DNA of 64,000 nt from Winogradskya humida (GTDB taxonomy: Bacteria; Actinomycetota; Actinomycetes; Mycobacteriales; Micromonosporaceae): assembly GCF_016862215.1 (NCBI RefSeq), contig NZ_BOMN01000093.1, positions 1 through 64,000 of the forward strand, written 5' to 3'. Each line of letters starts with the position of its first letter. The first letter of the stretch is position 1. Positions 15,001-20,162 of this stretch are shown here, in pieces. A model generated the notes under the pieces. That model did no database searches. It was not told the DNA's origin and worked only from the letters and a program-made list of their open reading frames with translations. A program made the translations under genes and the position numbers.

Positions 15001-15655
15001 CCGGGCCCACGACCCGGCGCGGACACCCCGCGCCGACGCCCTGCCGATCAGGATTCCCGCCGACCTGGCCGGCGCCGTCGCCGCCACCGCCCGTACCCAT
15101 CGGGTGAGCATTTCCACGGTCATGTTCACGGCGTACGCGATGTTCCTGCACCGCCTCACCGGTCAGCGTGACTTCGTCGTGGGACTGCCCACCGCCGCCC
15201 GTTTCGACGAGCGGTTCCGGTCGGTCGTCGGGCAGTTCGCGAACTGCCTGCCGATCCGCTGCGAGCTCACCGGCGAGGAGGACTTCGCGCAGTTGACCCG
15301 CGCGCTGCATCACCGGGTCCTGAAAGGAATTGAGCACGGCGCGTACCCGTACGCGCAGATCGGTCAGGCCTTGGATGCCACCCACGAACCGCTCGTGACG
15401 ACGAACTTCCTGTTCCAGAACTTCGAAGGCGTCGGCCTGCTGACCAACGCCGGGGCGGCCCGGCCCGGCGAGCTCGACCTGCGGCAGTTCGACGATCTGC
15501 CCGACGCCGGGGAACGGCGGCTCACCGTCGAGATCTACCCCGACGGCGAGGGCTACAAGGCCTTCTTCAAGTACGACACCAACGTGTTCGACGCGACGAC
15601 CGTCCGCGCGATGGCCGACGAGTGGTTCACCGTCCTCCAGGAGGTTGTCCGATGA
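2..15655 (+). CDS. AT-less (trans-AT) modular polyketide synthase, 5'-truncated, with terminal condensation domain
   Basis: The reading frame is open to the left edge (first in-frame Met at 29), so the gene starts upstream. Counting from that Met, the domains are: ACP (Ser30); KS1 ~127-560 (Cys298); DH-like ~705-967; ACP (Ser1086); KS2 ~1168-1590 (Cys1334); KR ~1926-2110 (GGAGGIG, ADYAVAN); ACP (Ser2239); KS3 ~2307-2735 (Cys2482); ACP (Ser2947); KS4 ~3026-3437 (Cys3181); DH ~3578-3820 (His3590 in HxxxGxxxxP, Asp3746); KR ~4057-4250; C-methyltransferase ~4344-4640 (ILEIGAGTGG); ACP (Ser4736); condensation domain ~4781-5204 (HHIVLDG, His4911). All four KS keep the Cys-His-His triad. No AT or TE domain is present. 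KS domains end in the linker motif LPxYPFxxxRxW. The DH-like domain after KS1 has lost its catalytic residues. Ala/Pro-rich linkers separate modules. The product is unknown. The stop overlaps the start of the ATP-grasp gene (ATGA). Confidence 0.95.
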   Translation, partial: GSLQQRTEDMLKDVLTEVLHHAPGTVESGVNLIEYGIDSLSIMETTRRLEKIVGSLSKTIFFEHLNISSVAQYLVRTRHDQLTALFTAAAPAAVAEPAAVAAPVAVTAPLATTATTAAVAATAPAAGAEPAGRDRDIAIIGVSGRYPGASTLDELWEVIADGRHMFEEIPDERWSHEQIYDNDRAVLGKSVIRTGTFLTDIDKFDPRYFRISKRDADRMSPEVRLFLQAGVEALEDSGYSKETIQLQYDGDVGVLVGTMSNHYNLYGFENSLTRGSEESGSYTATIPNMLSYFYGLTGPSIFMDTMCSASSTCIHQAVQMLRSGECRMVVAGGVNLMLHPYNLIASSQEYFTTGTSDVIRSFGQGVDGTILGEGVGAMVLKPLAEAERDGDHIYAVIKGTALSNAGIRNGFTVPSPAMQARAVEKAFDDAGIDARTVNYVEGHGSGTALGDPIEVSALTSAYRKHTADSGFCALGSVKANMGHLLAAAGMIGITKVLLQLRHGMLAPSLHSTELNPDIDFGETPFRVQQELAPWNPIVITQDGVTVTLPRRAGVTSIGAGGMNSHIILEEHRTTRPAANGPAGDQLFVFSAMHEAALARYLTTFRAYLERADDAELPDIAYTLRVGKNALPHRWAFTATDKAAALAAIDRYLAGARDAVLGEHPQAWVAGRSVDWTQLPVARRVSLPAYPFDKIKCWIESTPGAPSVLAPLALRERLHPFITRNASDVRGLRWELDVDLTDLRDYSYRLQDTPEIISTYAVDLALALTRLSGHSDSPAVHDLLLFQPIDWATTSRLDIVFDGGRGSVRTHDGAVVVSFSAGTGDAAETRRVEVGRTERVLDQQGFLASLAEGGLQYRDAYSAVDGVERTVDGQTVLRLRAPRLRQDHVRRNVTLDPAVLTTVDQGLRWQAKRAGVVDWARAGLSGAGSVRLGVTAPVSAIVFTSAGDVLLLSDGGDVVAELSDVRSGAEISGSRSGIGDTAGVPFVSPATAPQPQRIAPTYIAAPQSARPAPVVVAAHQPAQTFGAAPQSAPQAPTFVATPQVVPAGSAFLAAPRAEEPAVALIGELQAIAADILGFEAHELDTGTGFDAFGFDSMSLVTFTQRIKERFGPELSPAVFFDLNTIDALGDHLATEHGVRDVRPTAAPAMPTAVTPIATAAAAVPAVAVTSGTTAPGGGMPVAVIGAAGRFPGARTLDEFWANLTAGADHVTEFPLHRYEGDYRRSIEGADFPHRMGVLDDIDAFDAAFFGILPREAERMDPQHRLVLETVWNALEHSAHQPDELPSDTGVFIGVSANEYSGLLTAYGVTPDAFTTVGNTHSILANRVSYLLDVRGPSEPIDTACSSSLVAVHRAVEAIRSGACAMAVAGGVNVLLGADGFVSAQLAGMLSPDGRCKTFDARADGYVRGEGVAAVVLKPLADAERDGDAIMGVIRGTAQNHGGRANSLTAPNADAQAELVSAAIGDLDPATIGYIETHGTGTALGDPVEIRGLRKAFRGLGHADDGACALGSVKAGIGHLEAAAGIAGLVKVLLALEHRVLPGTVGLDRINPYIELAGGPFHVVRDAQPWPAPRDGAPRRAGVSSFGFGGVNAHVVVEEYHRVAQEQRNVTGVVVPLSARTPGQLVQRARDLLAHLQGARPSLDSIAWTLQAGRQAMRERAGWVVASHEELVSALRAFIDGGNPAPAATAGGDLGSVLQRWLGGGLVDWRSLYGARTPNRVHLPAYPFAGDRFWIPGTGRDQRPGTADSHPQPAAASRDQRPAAGTGRTSLLTALWEPAAAGTAGSYDRHVVILFGVDGVVPGAECFRVRTDKGRPESRLRDISWQVARIVQELGEPAGRTLVQIIAEKSEGADRAGQADGTAALALAGLTRTLTRELPGMTGQVIVIEGQDVAAVAAENSGGAADLVVYRDGVRTVPVWTSVTPAPDRTATPWRDGGTYVITGGAGGIGAHVARRIAADTRDATVVLSGRSPRDARITALLSELEHAGLVARYVRADVSRWEEVRHLVAQSGQVTGIVHAAGQTRDALLTGKTAEQWDEVLAPKVDGLVHLDRATADHPLEFVLAFSSGVALTGNPGQADYAVANAFLHAYAEQRNTQVSLGRRHGRTTAIAWPLWQDGGMRVSASTRDYLWRDRGLAPMPTPDGLTALTAAWQLGADQVWVHHGDPQRLPTTPESTPTASLEPVNQVNPIGQADQVRQANHAGHAGQVGQVAADGPAVDVDAVVELFAEVTGLAVDADRPLIDLGLESVMIIQLNRRLSEIAPGFSRTVFYEQPTLRAVAATLRGQAQAAPILRGQQAVAPAAQRPRAAGPVPGDEPIAIIGMSGRYPGAADLDEFWENLKAGRDSVREVPADRWALDGFFEPDRDRAVASGRSYSKWGGFLEDATAFDPRFFGIAPRDAYAMDPQERLFVQAGWEVLEDAGYTRARLNEQHRGGVGVFAGVTKVGHARYPAGRLASGELVVPGLSFASLSARVSYLLNLTGPSLTVDTMCSASLTAIHEACEHLRRGDCEVAVAGGVNLYTHPLDYVELCRSGMLSPDARNRSFGAGGHGFVPGEGVGCVLLKPLSRAVADGDRVLAVIRGSGINHGGRTSGYTVPSPVAQAALIRATLDKAGIPADRVGYVEAHGTGTELGDPIEITGLSTAYDQDSTERQYCAIGSVKSGIGHLEAAAGIAGLTKAVLQLRHRQLVPSLHAGSVNPNISFERTPFRLQRELTAWESAQPRVAAVSSFGAGGSNAHIIVEEYVMPPAPNAGRATDEHIVVLSARTGEQLDRSVDRLGEFLDRHPGTDLAALAHTLQTGREAMTERYAVLVSSTAELRAALRTGRGHRGTALALAELDGDSDLQNELVRRWIEAGSLGKLAALWVSGTAVDWSLLGSGTTRPVSLPTYPFAKDRFWIGDLTATEVAAPPPAAPAATPDWDHYISGLVRQKVAVALALDESEVRGDVAFADYGLDSILAIRVVSQLNEALSLRLSTNVIFDFSTADRLAQHLRTEYRDTMTPPVAPATPAVADTSVAAAGPVAAAGPVAATGTARGPIAIIGMSGRYAGSDDLDELWQHLAAGDDLITEADRWDLTGVSDCTRGGFLDRIDEFDAMFFTVSGTEAAVMDPQQRLVLEEAWKALEDAGYAGPAADRRCGVYLGGWAGDYHSLLGDDAPAQTLWGNMSSVIPSRVSYFLDLEGPAIAVDTSCSSSLVAIDLACKDLWLGRTSRALAGGVFLQSTPRLYRQADRAGMLSPTGVCHSFDERADGFVPGEGVGMVVLKRLEDALADGDHIHGVIRAIGTNQDGATNGITAPSSLSQERLLRDVYEDFAVNVDNIQFVEAHGTGTGLGDPIEFGALTRAFRAHTDRQEFCALGSLKANIGHTQFAAGVAGVLKVLLALRHRQIPALTSFATANPAIELTGSPFRVPTSLQSWDVADGVPRTAAVSSFGASGTNAHLVIEEAPPAVRRGPAPQGEQVVVLSAKTPEQLDQQKQRLAAHLRSAGSDVALGDVAFSLAAGRRHFTHRFACVADDLTELVAVLDGSSSARTNDGVRTFLEGGAPPVITGAARRVPLPTYPFAGERYWPRTGRPATGEPTTGGLATEVVLSPGDQLIREHTVQGRGVLPGVAHLELVRRAAARITGATVMGFRDVTWARPLTVTTEPVTAQIALSTDGTDGYRFTIAAGDTVFSQGDITLARSSRPVPVDLAALRASCRDSVPEERIHAALTAAGIDHGPALRAIRDARVGPGLVLAELRLPAGAERGMPAPALLDAAIQASVATHLAGGERRLQDTAVPFALSSYEVYARCGDVMWAVVRGGQAGTLPALDIDLVDASGAVCVRMKGYTARRTALPPVTAAATSGTYAPQWEPTVTATATSAMYAPRWEPIAATAASTPRAGDRVLVAGGTPVQWATLSATGAHVDIWPLPATAAAADVDAALRTRGPVDHLVWIAPAIELKPADAAGYIAAQEEGVIAAHRMIKALLATGCQERPLGITLVTTRALATHAGDRVEPAHAGLHGLFGSLQREYPHWMVRRTDVENAGWPADLTALPAASPDDAWVHRAGSWLARRWTPFNAPGRSIYRADGVYVVVGGAGGLGTAWTRHVAALGAHVVWIGRRPQDADIDAKLRSIDGPGTVRYVQADAGDPVALRRAIDVVKRDHPSIHGVVQAALVLRDSGFAAMTEDDLRAALAAKVDATVALAEAVEGEPLDFFLLFSSMQSFTTAAGQGNYAAGSTFLDAYAHAYAQHRDLPVRVMNWGWWGNVGSVTSAFYRERMSRAGLESIEAADGIAALDVLLDGVQPQLAYIKINERNTLPNLDRAAAGEPRDEDADLIERVRHWRNEERDPMLATVLAAQLATIPDRSTIAPQYAEWMRHAERLLPAGRPQPAHTALAEWDRRCVTWSAEPDKAAEVRLVTAALRALPDVLTGRIRPTDVLFPGGDMGLVEGCYRDNDAADLFNRAMTRAATALVAGHVERDPQVRLRILEIGAGTGGTSTAMFEALRAYEKNIDTYVFTDLSKAFLNRARARFGPSVPYLETRRLDVEQPIAGQGFADGDFDLVIAANVLHATRDIRRTVRHSRTALRDGGSLLLNELSKFDLFSHLTFGLLDGWWLFDDKALRIPGSPALTLDSWREVLKSEGFPTVVSELPRAGELGQQILRAVTATAAASEPAPPTPATLATLAVPTAPAALAALAAPAVPAALTALAAPAAPAALVALAAPATTAPITNVIRDRAAAVLDIPAGRIDTAAPLTDYGLDSILVLQLANALRTELGTNVTPAMLFDAGSIDELSAQLGGSTTAAGETWQLSHGQHGMWQVQQRWPDTTIYNLPILFEVHGELDEDALERAVAEQFRRHPVLSAVLHERDGVPVMDIDPTRRPSFGRVDITAGSRVAQLARLRELANQPFDLSTGPLLRAHLVTLPGRRRLLLLTAHHIVLDGTSTTVLIRTLGEAYRDRDRGSSGSGNVATTSAVSYQDYVTWERDMLAGPDGESHRAHWVAELGNTPAALALPYDRAHDPARTPRADALPIRIPADLAGAVAATARTHRVSISTVMFTAYAMFLHRLTGQRDFVVGLPTAARFDERFRSVVGQFANCLPIRCELTGEEDFAQLTRALHHRVLKGIEHGAYPYAQIGQALDATHEPLVTTNFLFQNFEGVGLLTNAGAARPGELDLRQFDDLPDAGERRLTVEIYPDGEGYKAFFKYDTNVFDATTVRAMADEWFTVLQEVVR
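11539..11616 (+). repeat. Duplicated linker inside the PKS (YAPxWEP motif twice)
   Basis: A roughly 57-60 bp stretch in the DH-to-KR linker of the last PKS module is duplicated in tandem. Both copies encode a TYAP/MYAP-x-WEP motif separated by a Thr/Ala-rich spacer. The repeats are in frame and only slightly diverged, which suggests a recent duplication. Confidence 0.6.
13975..14130 (+). repeat. Degenerate GCGCTAGCGGCTCC repeats coding an Ala-rich PKS linker
   Basis: Between the C-methyltransferase and the last ACP, a short unit resembling AGCGCTAGCGGCTCCGGC recurs several times with small changes. It encodes an Ala/Leu/Pro linker (AALAAPA-type repeats). It is in frame and probably only a flexible tether. 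Confidence 0.6.
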
Positions 15656-16938
15656 AACCCCACGTGGTGCATGTCGGGTTCTACGAGAGCTACGCCGACG
15701 CGGTGGACTTCGACGCCTGCAACGTCACGCTCGTCGTCGACCGCTACGCCGCCGGGCTGCTCAGCGACCCGGTCCGCGCGAAGTTCGCCGCGATCGCGGT
15801 GCTGGACGTCCCCGACCGTATCGACATGGACGACTACGACCGGGCTTTCGACCAGATCGAGTCAGCGGTACGCGGATTCGCCGGCACGTTCGGCACACCC
15901 GACGCTGTAGTCGCGGTGTACGAGCACACGACACTGCCCGCGGCCCGGCTGCGGGACGTGTTCGGCGTACCCGGAACGGATCTGCGCACCGCCCTGTTGT
16001 GCCGCGACAAGGTGGCCATGAAGCAGGCACTGCGCGGCGTGGTGCGGACCCCAAGATTCTGGGCGGTGGACGAGAAAACGACACCCGACCGCCTCGCCGA
16101 GATCGTCGCGCGGATCCCGGGGAAGGTCGTGCTCAAGCCCCGCAGCCAGGCGGCCGGATTCGGGGTGCGGGTCTTCGACAGCGGGCACGACCTGCTCGAC
16201 CATGTCCGGACCGAGCCGATCGGGGCTGCGCACGAGATCGAGGAGTTCATCGGGGGGACGATCGGGCACACCGACGGCGTGGTCCGGGACGGGCAGTTGC
16301 ACTTCTTCAGTGCCTCGGACTACTACGGCGATTGCTACAGCACCCAGCATCACAACGCGCCGCTCGGTTCGGTCACAGTGGACGATCCCGAGCGGGTTGC
16401 GCGGCTTTCGGCGTACACGAGCACGGTCCTGAAGGCTCTGGGTCTGCGCGACAGCGCGTTCCACCTGGAGTTGTTCACGACGCCGGACGACGACCTGGTC
16501 TTCCTGGAGATCGCGAACCGGTTCGGTGGCGGCTACATCCGGCAGCACGTGCGGACGGCGTACGGCATCGATCTGGCCGACGAGGCCGTCCGGGCCTGCA
16601 CCGGCACGCCGTCGTCCCTGCCGGGACCGGCCACCCACCGCGACGTCGAACCGGTGCCCGGCGGTGCCTCCGGGGCGCTGTGGGCCGGCATGGAACAGAC
16701 GAGTGACCCCTGCCGTGTGCAGGCCGTGCACGGGGTGGAAACGCTGCCCGTCTCGGTGCTGCACGCCGATCTGCCCGAGGTCGGTCAGGTCCTCAACGAC
16801 GGCCGCCCGGTCTTCCACACCACCGGCACGTTCGTGATCGCCGGGCCGAGCAGCGCGGCGGTGCGCCAGGACATGGAACACATTCTCAAGACCTATTCCA
16901 TTGATGTACGCGAGGAGGCGATCAGCGATGCCCGTTGA
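15652..16938 (+). CDS. ATP-grasp domain ligase of the PKS operon
   Basis: A 428-residue ATP-grasp enzyme. The core is visible as VVLKPRSQAAGFGVRVF (the ATP-lysine and glycine-rich region, ~residues 155-175), the EEF hinge, and the metal-binding FLEIANRFGGG segment (~285-295). Family members join a carboxylate to an amine or thiol through an acyl-phosphate. Here the acceptor is unknown. The ATG start overlaps the PKS stop (ATGA), so the two are translationally coupled. Its place right after a PKS that ends in a condensation domain suggests it makes or attaches an amino-acid-like partner, or modifies the released acid; this is inference. An upstream in-frame Met at 15622 lies inside the PKS and was not chosen. 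Confidence 0.88.
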   Translation: MKPHVVHVGFYESYADAVDFDACNVTLVVDRYAAGLLSDPVRAKFAAIAVLDVPDRIDMDDYDRAFDQIESAVRGFAGTFGTPDAVVAVYEHTTLPAARLRDVFGVPGTDLRTALLCRDKVAMKQALRGVVRTPRFWAVDEKTTPDRLAEIVARIPGKVVLKPRSQAAGFGVRVFDSGHDLLDHVRTEPIGAAHEIEEFIGGTIGHTDGVVRDGQLHFFSASDYYGDCYSTQHHNAPLGSVTVDDPERVARLSAYTSTVLKALGLRDSAFHLELFTTPDDDLVFLEIANRFGGGYIRQHVRTAYGIDLADEAVRACTGTPSSLPGPATHRDVEPVPGGASGALWAGMEQTSDPCRVQAVHGVETLPVSVLHADLPEVGQVLNDGRPVFHTTGTFVIAGPSSAAVRQDMEHILKTYSIDVREEAISDAR

Positions 16939-18007
16939 ATTCCTGGGAACCGGTGCGATCAACGACGGTTCGGAGATCCGGGACCGTTCCGGGGCTCTCA
17001 TGGACCCGGAGTACACGATCCGGCTGGCCCGCGCCCACGAGGACTTCGGGTACGACCGGGTGCTGGTGCCGTACTGGACCAGCGCTCCGGACCCGACGAT
17101 GGTCGCCGGTCTGATCGCGGCGAACACCCGCAGCCTCGGGCTGGTTGTCGCGCACCGGCCGAACGTCTGCCACCCGACGTACGCGGCGAAGATGTTCGCG
17201 ACCCTGGACCAGATCTCCGGCGGCCGCGCGACCGTGCACTTCATCACCGGCGGCGTGCAGAGCGAGCAGCAGCGTGAGGGCGACTATCTGAACAAGGACC
17301 AGCGGTACGCCCGGACCCGCGAGTACATGGGCATCGTCAAGCGGGCGTGGACGACGCGGGAGCCGTTCGACCACGACGGCGAGCACTACCGGTTCACCGG
17401 GTTCCAGAACGACGTCGTCCCGGTCAGCGCACGCGGCCCCGAGGTGTCGTTCGGTGGTTCGTCGCCGGCCGCGTACAGCGCCGGAGGAGCCGAGGCGGAC
17501 ATCTACGCGCTGTGGGCCGAGTCGCTGGAGGGCACCGCCGCGCAGATCGCGTCGATCCGGGCAGCCGCGAAGGCCGCCGGGCGCACCGATTCCCCGCGGA
17601 TCCAGATCGGTTTCCGGCCGATCATCGCGGCGACCGAAGACCTCGCGTGGAAGAAGGCCCACGACATCGTGGAGCGGCTCTACGCCCGCCGGGACCCGGA
17701 CCACAAGGCGGAGAACGCGGGTACGCAACGCTTGCTGGCGCTGGCCGGCAAGGGTGAACGCCATGACCGAGCACTGTGGACGGCGACGGCGGTCGCCACC
17801 GGAGGCAGCGGTGACACCACCGCGCTGGTGGGCACGCCGGACACCGTGGCCGCGGCGATCCTCGACTACATCGATCTGGGTGTGGACATCATCGCGGCCC
17901 GCGGCTACGACTGGCTCGGCGACGCCATCGACTTCGGCCGCTACGTCATCCCGTCGGTGCGCGAAGAACTCGCCAAGCGAACGGTTGAGGAGACCGCGAA
18001 TGTCTGA
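16928..18007 (+). CDS. LLM-class (luciferase-like) flavin-dependent monooxygenase
   Basis: A 359-residue bacterial-luciferase-fold protein resembling the alkanesulfonate monooxygenase (SsuD) subgroup. Characteristic segments are the N-terminal EFLGTGAIN strand, LGLVVAHRPN, the FHFITGG-like VHFITGGVQSEQQREGD loop, YTREYMGIVK-like RTREYMGIVKRAW, and the C-terminal LVGTPDTVAAAILDYIDLGVD. Such enzymes use FMNH2 and O2 and often tailor polyketides (Baeyer-Villiger-type or N-/C-hydroxylation); the exact reaction here cannot be read from sequence. It overlaps the ATP-grasp gene by 11 nt and the AT gene by 8 nt, so it is part of one tightly coupled operon. The reduced flavin must come from a reductase encoded elsewhere. 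Confidence 0.9.
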   Translation: MPVEFLGTGAINDGSEIRDRSGALMDPEYTIRLARAHEDFGYDRVLVPYWTSAPDPTMVAGLIAANTRSLGLVVAHRPNVCHPTYAAKMFATLDQISGGRATVHFITGGVQSEQQREGDYLNKDQRYARTREYMGIVKRAWTTREPFDHDGEHYRFTGFQNDVVPVSARGPEVSFGGSSPAAYSAGGAEADIYALWAESLEGTAAQIASIRAAAKAAGRTDSPRIQIGFRPIIAATEDLAWKKAHDIVERLYARRDPDHKAENAGTQRLLALAGKGERHDRALWTATAVATGGSGDTTALVGTPDTVAAAILDYIDLGVDIIAARGYDWLGDAIDFGRYVIPSVREELAKRTVEETANV

Positions 18008-18968
18008 GAACGGCGTGGTGTTCGTGTTCCCGGGTCAGGGTGCGCAGTGGGACGGGATGGCTCGCGAGCTGCTGGACACGGCACCGGAGTTCGCCGCCGA
18101 GATGGATCGCGCCGCCGCGGCACTCGATCCGCTCACCGGCTGGTCGCTGCTCGACGTGCTGCGCGGTGTGCCCGGCGCGCCCGAGCTCGACCGGGTCGAC
18201 GTCGTGCAGCCCGTGCTGTTCGCGATGTACGTATCGCTCACCGCGCTGTGGCGTTCCCACGGCGTCGAGCCGAGCGCGGTGATCGGGCACAGCCAGGGCG
18301 AGATCGCCGCCGCGTACGTCGCCGGCGCCCTCGACCTGAACGACGCCGCCCGGGTCATCGCGCAGCGCAGCAGGTTGCTGGCCGAGCTCGCCGGCACCGG
18401 CGGCATGGGATCCCTGGTGCTGTCGGCCGAGAAGGCGCAGGAGTATCTGCGGCGCTGGCCGGGGCGGCTGACCCTGGCCGCGATCAACGGCCCGCAGAGC
18501 GTCGTCGTCTCCGGCGAGGTGGCTGCGCTCAATGAGCTGCTGGTGCAGTGTTTCCGCGACGACGTCATGGCCCGCAAGGTCAAGGTCGATTACGCCTCGC
18601 ATTCGCCGCTGATGGAGCCGTTGCGCGAGCCGATCCTCGCCGACCTGGCGTCGATCTCGCCGCGCTCGGGCGTCGTGCCGTTCTACTCCTCCACGACCGC
18701 CGACCTGGTCGACACCGCCGGCCTCGACGCGCGGTACTGGTTCGACAACCTGCGCGGCGCGGTGCTGTTCGAACCGGCGCTGCGGGCCGCCGTCGCCGGT
18801 CACCGGACGGTCATCGAGGTCAGCCCGCACCCGGTGCTGCTCGAAGGCATCCGCGCGATCGTCGCGGCGGCCGGCAGCACGGCGACGGCGGTCGGTACGC
18901 TGCGCCGCGGGCACGGTGGGCTGGCGCAGTTCGAGGAGTCGCGTACCGAGATCATGGCTGTCCGGTGA
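18000..18968 (+). CDS. Free-standing acyltransferase with methylmalonyl-type motifs (trans-AT)
   Basis: A 322-residue acyl-CoA:ACP transacylase. It has the N-terminal FPGQGAQW motif, the catalytic GHSQGE (Ser98) and the downstream His in SPHPVL. The selectivity positions read YASH (198-201) and RVDVVQ (~65-70). In modular PKS ATs these mark methylmalonyl-CoA use, whereas malonyl-specific enzymes have HAFH and GHS(I/V)G. The protein looks like an excised cis-AT domain more than a FabD-type trans-AT. Because the adjacent PKS has no AT domains, it very likely loads extender units onto that PKS in trans. The ATG start overlaps the monooxygenase stop and its own stop overlaps the next start (GTGA). 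The long open frame upstream belongs to another gene's shadow. Confidence 0.92.
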   Translation: MSENGVVFVFPGQGAQWDGMARELLDTAPEFAAEMDRAAAALDPLTGWSLLDVLRGVPGAPELDRVDVVQPVLFAMYVSLTALWRSHGVEPSAVIGHSQGEIAAAYVAGALDLNDAARVIAQRSRLLAELAGTGGMGSLVLSAEKAQEYLRRWPGRLTLAAINGPQSVVVSGEVAALNELLVQCFRDDVMARKVKVDYASHSPLMEPLREPILADLASISPRSGVVPFYSSTTADLVDTAGLDARYWFDNLRGAVLFEPALRAAVAGHRTVIEVSPHPVLLEGIRAIVAAAGSTATAVGTLRRGHGGLAQFEESRTEIMAVR

Positions 18969-19717
18969 GCGCGCAGCTGTGGTTGCGGCGCTATGCGCGT
19001 ACTGATGAAGGATCGGGCCGCGGCAGGCTCATCTGCCTGCCGCATGCCGGGGGTTCGGCGCCCTTTTACCGGTCGCTCGCGCTCGCGCTGGAGCCCGGCC
19101 TGACCGTGTTGTCGGTGCAGTATCCGGGCCGGCAGGACCGCCGTGGTGAGCCCCTGGTGCCGAGCGTGGCGGAGCTGGCCGACCGGCTGGCCGAGGTGAT
19201 CCTGCCGCTGGCGGATCAGCCGCTCACGTTCTTCGGCCACAGCATGGGTGCGACCGTCGGGTTCGAGACGATCCGCCGGCTGGAGGACAGGGGTGCCCGG
19301 GTCGACCGGTTCTACGCCTCCGGCCGGGTGGCACCGTCGCGGCAGCGGCTGAACGAGCGGGTCCATCTGGCGCCCGACGCGGAGATCCTGGCGGAGCTGC
19401 GCAGCCTCGACGGCACCGACACGAGCCTGTTCGACAACCCGGAGATGGTGGCCCTGATCATGCCGGCGCTCCGCAACGACTATCAGGCGATCGAGCGTTA
19501 CCGCAGCGAGCCCGGCTCGGTCATCACCAGTGCCGTGCACGCGTTGATCGGCCGTGACGACGTGAAGGTGAACGATGCCGAGGCCCGCGCGTGGGCCGAG
19601 CACACCCGCGGCCCGTTCGAGCTGACGACGTTCACCGGCGGCCACTTCTATCTGACGCAGCACCAGGATCGGATCGCCGGCCTGATCCGTGCGACGGCGT
19701 TGACGGCCCTGACCTGA
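18965..19717 (+). CDS. Type II thioesterase
   Basis: A 250-residue alpha/beta hydrolase of the RifR/GrsT type II thioesterase family. It shows the LPHAGGSA oxyanion motif, the nucleophile elbow GHSMG (Ser93), the acidic residue near ALIGRDD, and the catalytic His in GGHFYL. These enzymes release stalled or wrong acyl groups from carrier proteins. The start is a GTG that overlaps the AT stop. Since the PKS lacks its own TE, this enzyme could in principle assist release, although editing is the usual role. It is the last gene of the operon; its stop codon lies in the first unit of a 13-bp tandem repeat, with a terminator-like hairpin beyond. Confidence 0.93.
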   Translation: MSAQLWLRRYARTDEGSGRGRLICLPHAGGSAPFYRSLALALEPGLTVLSVQYPGRQDRRGEPLVPSVAELADRLAEVILPLADQPLTFFGHSMGATVGFETIRRLEDRGARVDRFYASGRVAPSRQRLNERVHLAPDAEILAELRSLDGTDTSLFDNPEMVALIMPALRNDYQAIERYRSEPGSVITSAVHALIGRDDVKVNDAEARAWAEHTRGPFELTTFTGGHFYLTQHQDRIAGLIRATALTALT

Positions 19718-19760
19718 AGCGCTGGCCTGAAGCGCTGGCCTGAAGCCCTGACCTGAAACG
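19713..19760. repeat. 13-bp tandem repeat spanning the thioesterase stop codon
   Basis: The unit CCTGAAGCGCTGG occurs at 19713-19725 and 19726-19738, a variant at 19739-19751, and a partial unit follows. The first copy contains the TGA stop of the thioesterase gene, so every later copy repeats an in-sequence TGA. The same kind of stop-codon repeat recurs elsewhere in the window. Confidence 0.85.
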
Positions 19761-19822
19761 TCCTGGACGGTTGAGGCCGCCCGTCCGCCCTTCCCGCAGC
19801 ACCCGTCCGAGCGGAAAATATT

Positions 19823-19849
19823 GCCCGGGGGAACGGCACTCCCCCGGGC
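19823..19849 (+). terminator. Hairpin terminator of the PKS operon
   Basis: A perfect 10-bp stem (GCCCGGGGGA paired with TCCCCCGGGC) surrounds a 7-nt loop, about 105 bases after the thioesterase stop. There is no clear T-tract, as is common in actinomycetes. Confidence 0.7.
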
Positions 19850-19894
19850 ACCGCCCCTTGCCGGTCCTTGCCCGCCGACTGAATCGACGTACCC

Positions 19895-20161
19895 ATGCGT
19901 CTTGTGACGATAAAGCTCGTCCCGCACGGCCGCTGCCCGGCCAACGAGTCGCCGCCGGCGGTGATCACGGACGTGATCTGGACCGCGGCCACACCGGAGG
20001 ACCTCCTGGAACACGTGAGCATCCGGTCGGGCCCGGCGGTCATCCATCTCGGCTTCTACAGCCGCCTCGACGGAGAGCCGGCGTCCGCGTCGGCCGCGGC
20101 GATCTGCCGCCGGGCACTGGCGACATCGCCGTCCCTGAGCGGCTGGAGACTCTCGCCGTAA
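19895..20161 (+). CDS. Small hypothetical protein (88 aa)
   Basis: An 88-residue ORF with strong GC bias at third codon positions, which supports real coding. No signal peptide, membrane segment or recognised motif is visible. The middle part (VIHLGFYSRLDGEPASASAAAICRR) looks like a small globular alpha/beta protein. It lies between the PKS terminator and the convergent LuxR-type regulator, whose stop codon is one base away. Function is unknown. Confidence 0.6.
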   Translation: MRLVTIKLVPHGRCPANESPPAVITDVIWTAATPEDLLEHVSIRSGPAVIHLGFYSRLDGEPASASAAAICRRALATSPSLSGWRLSP

Positions 20162-20162
20162 C

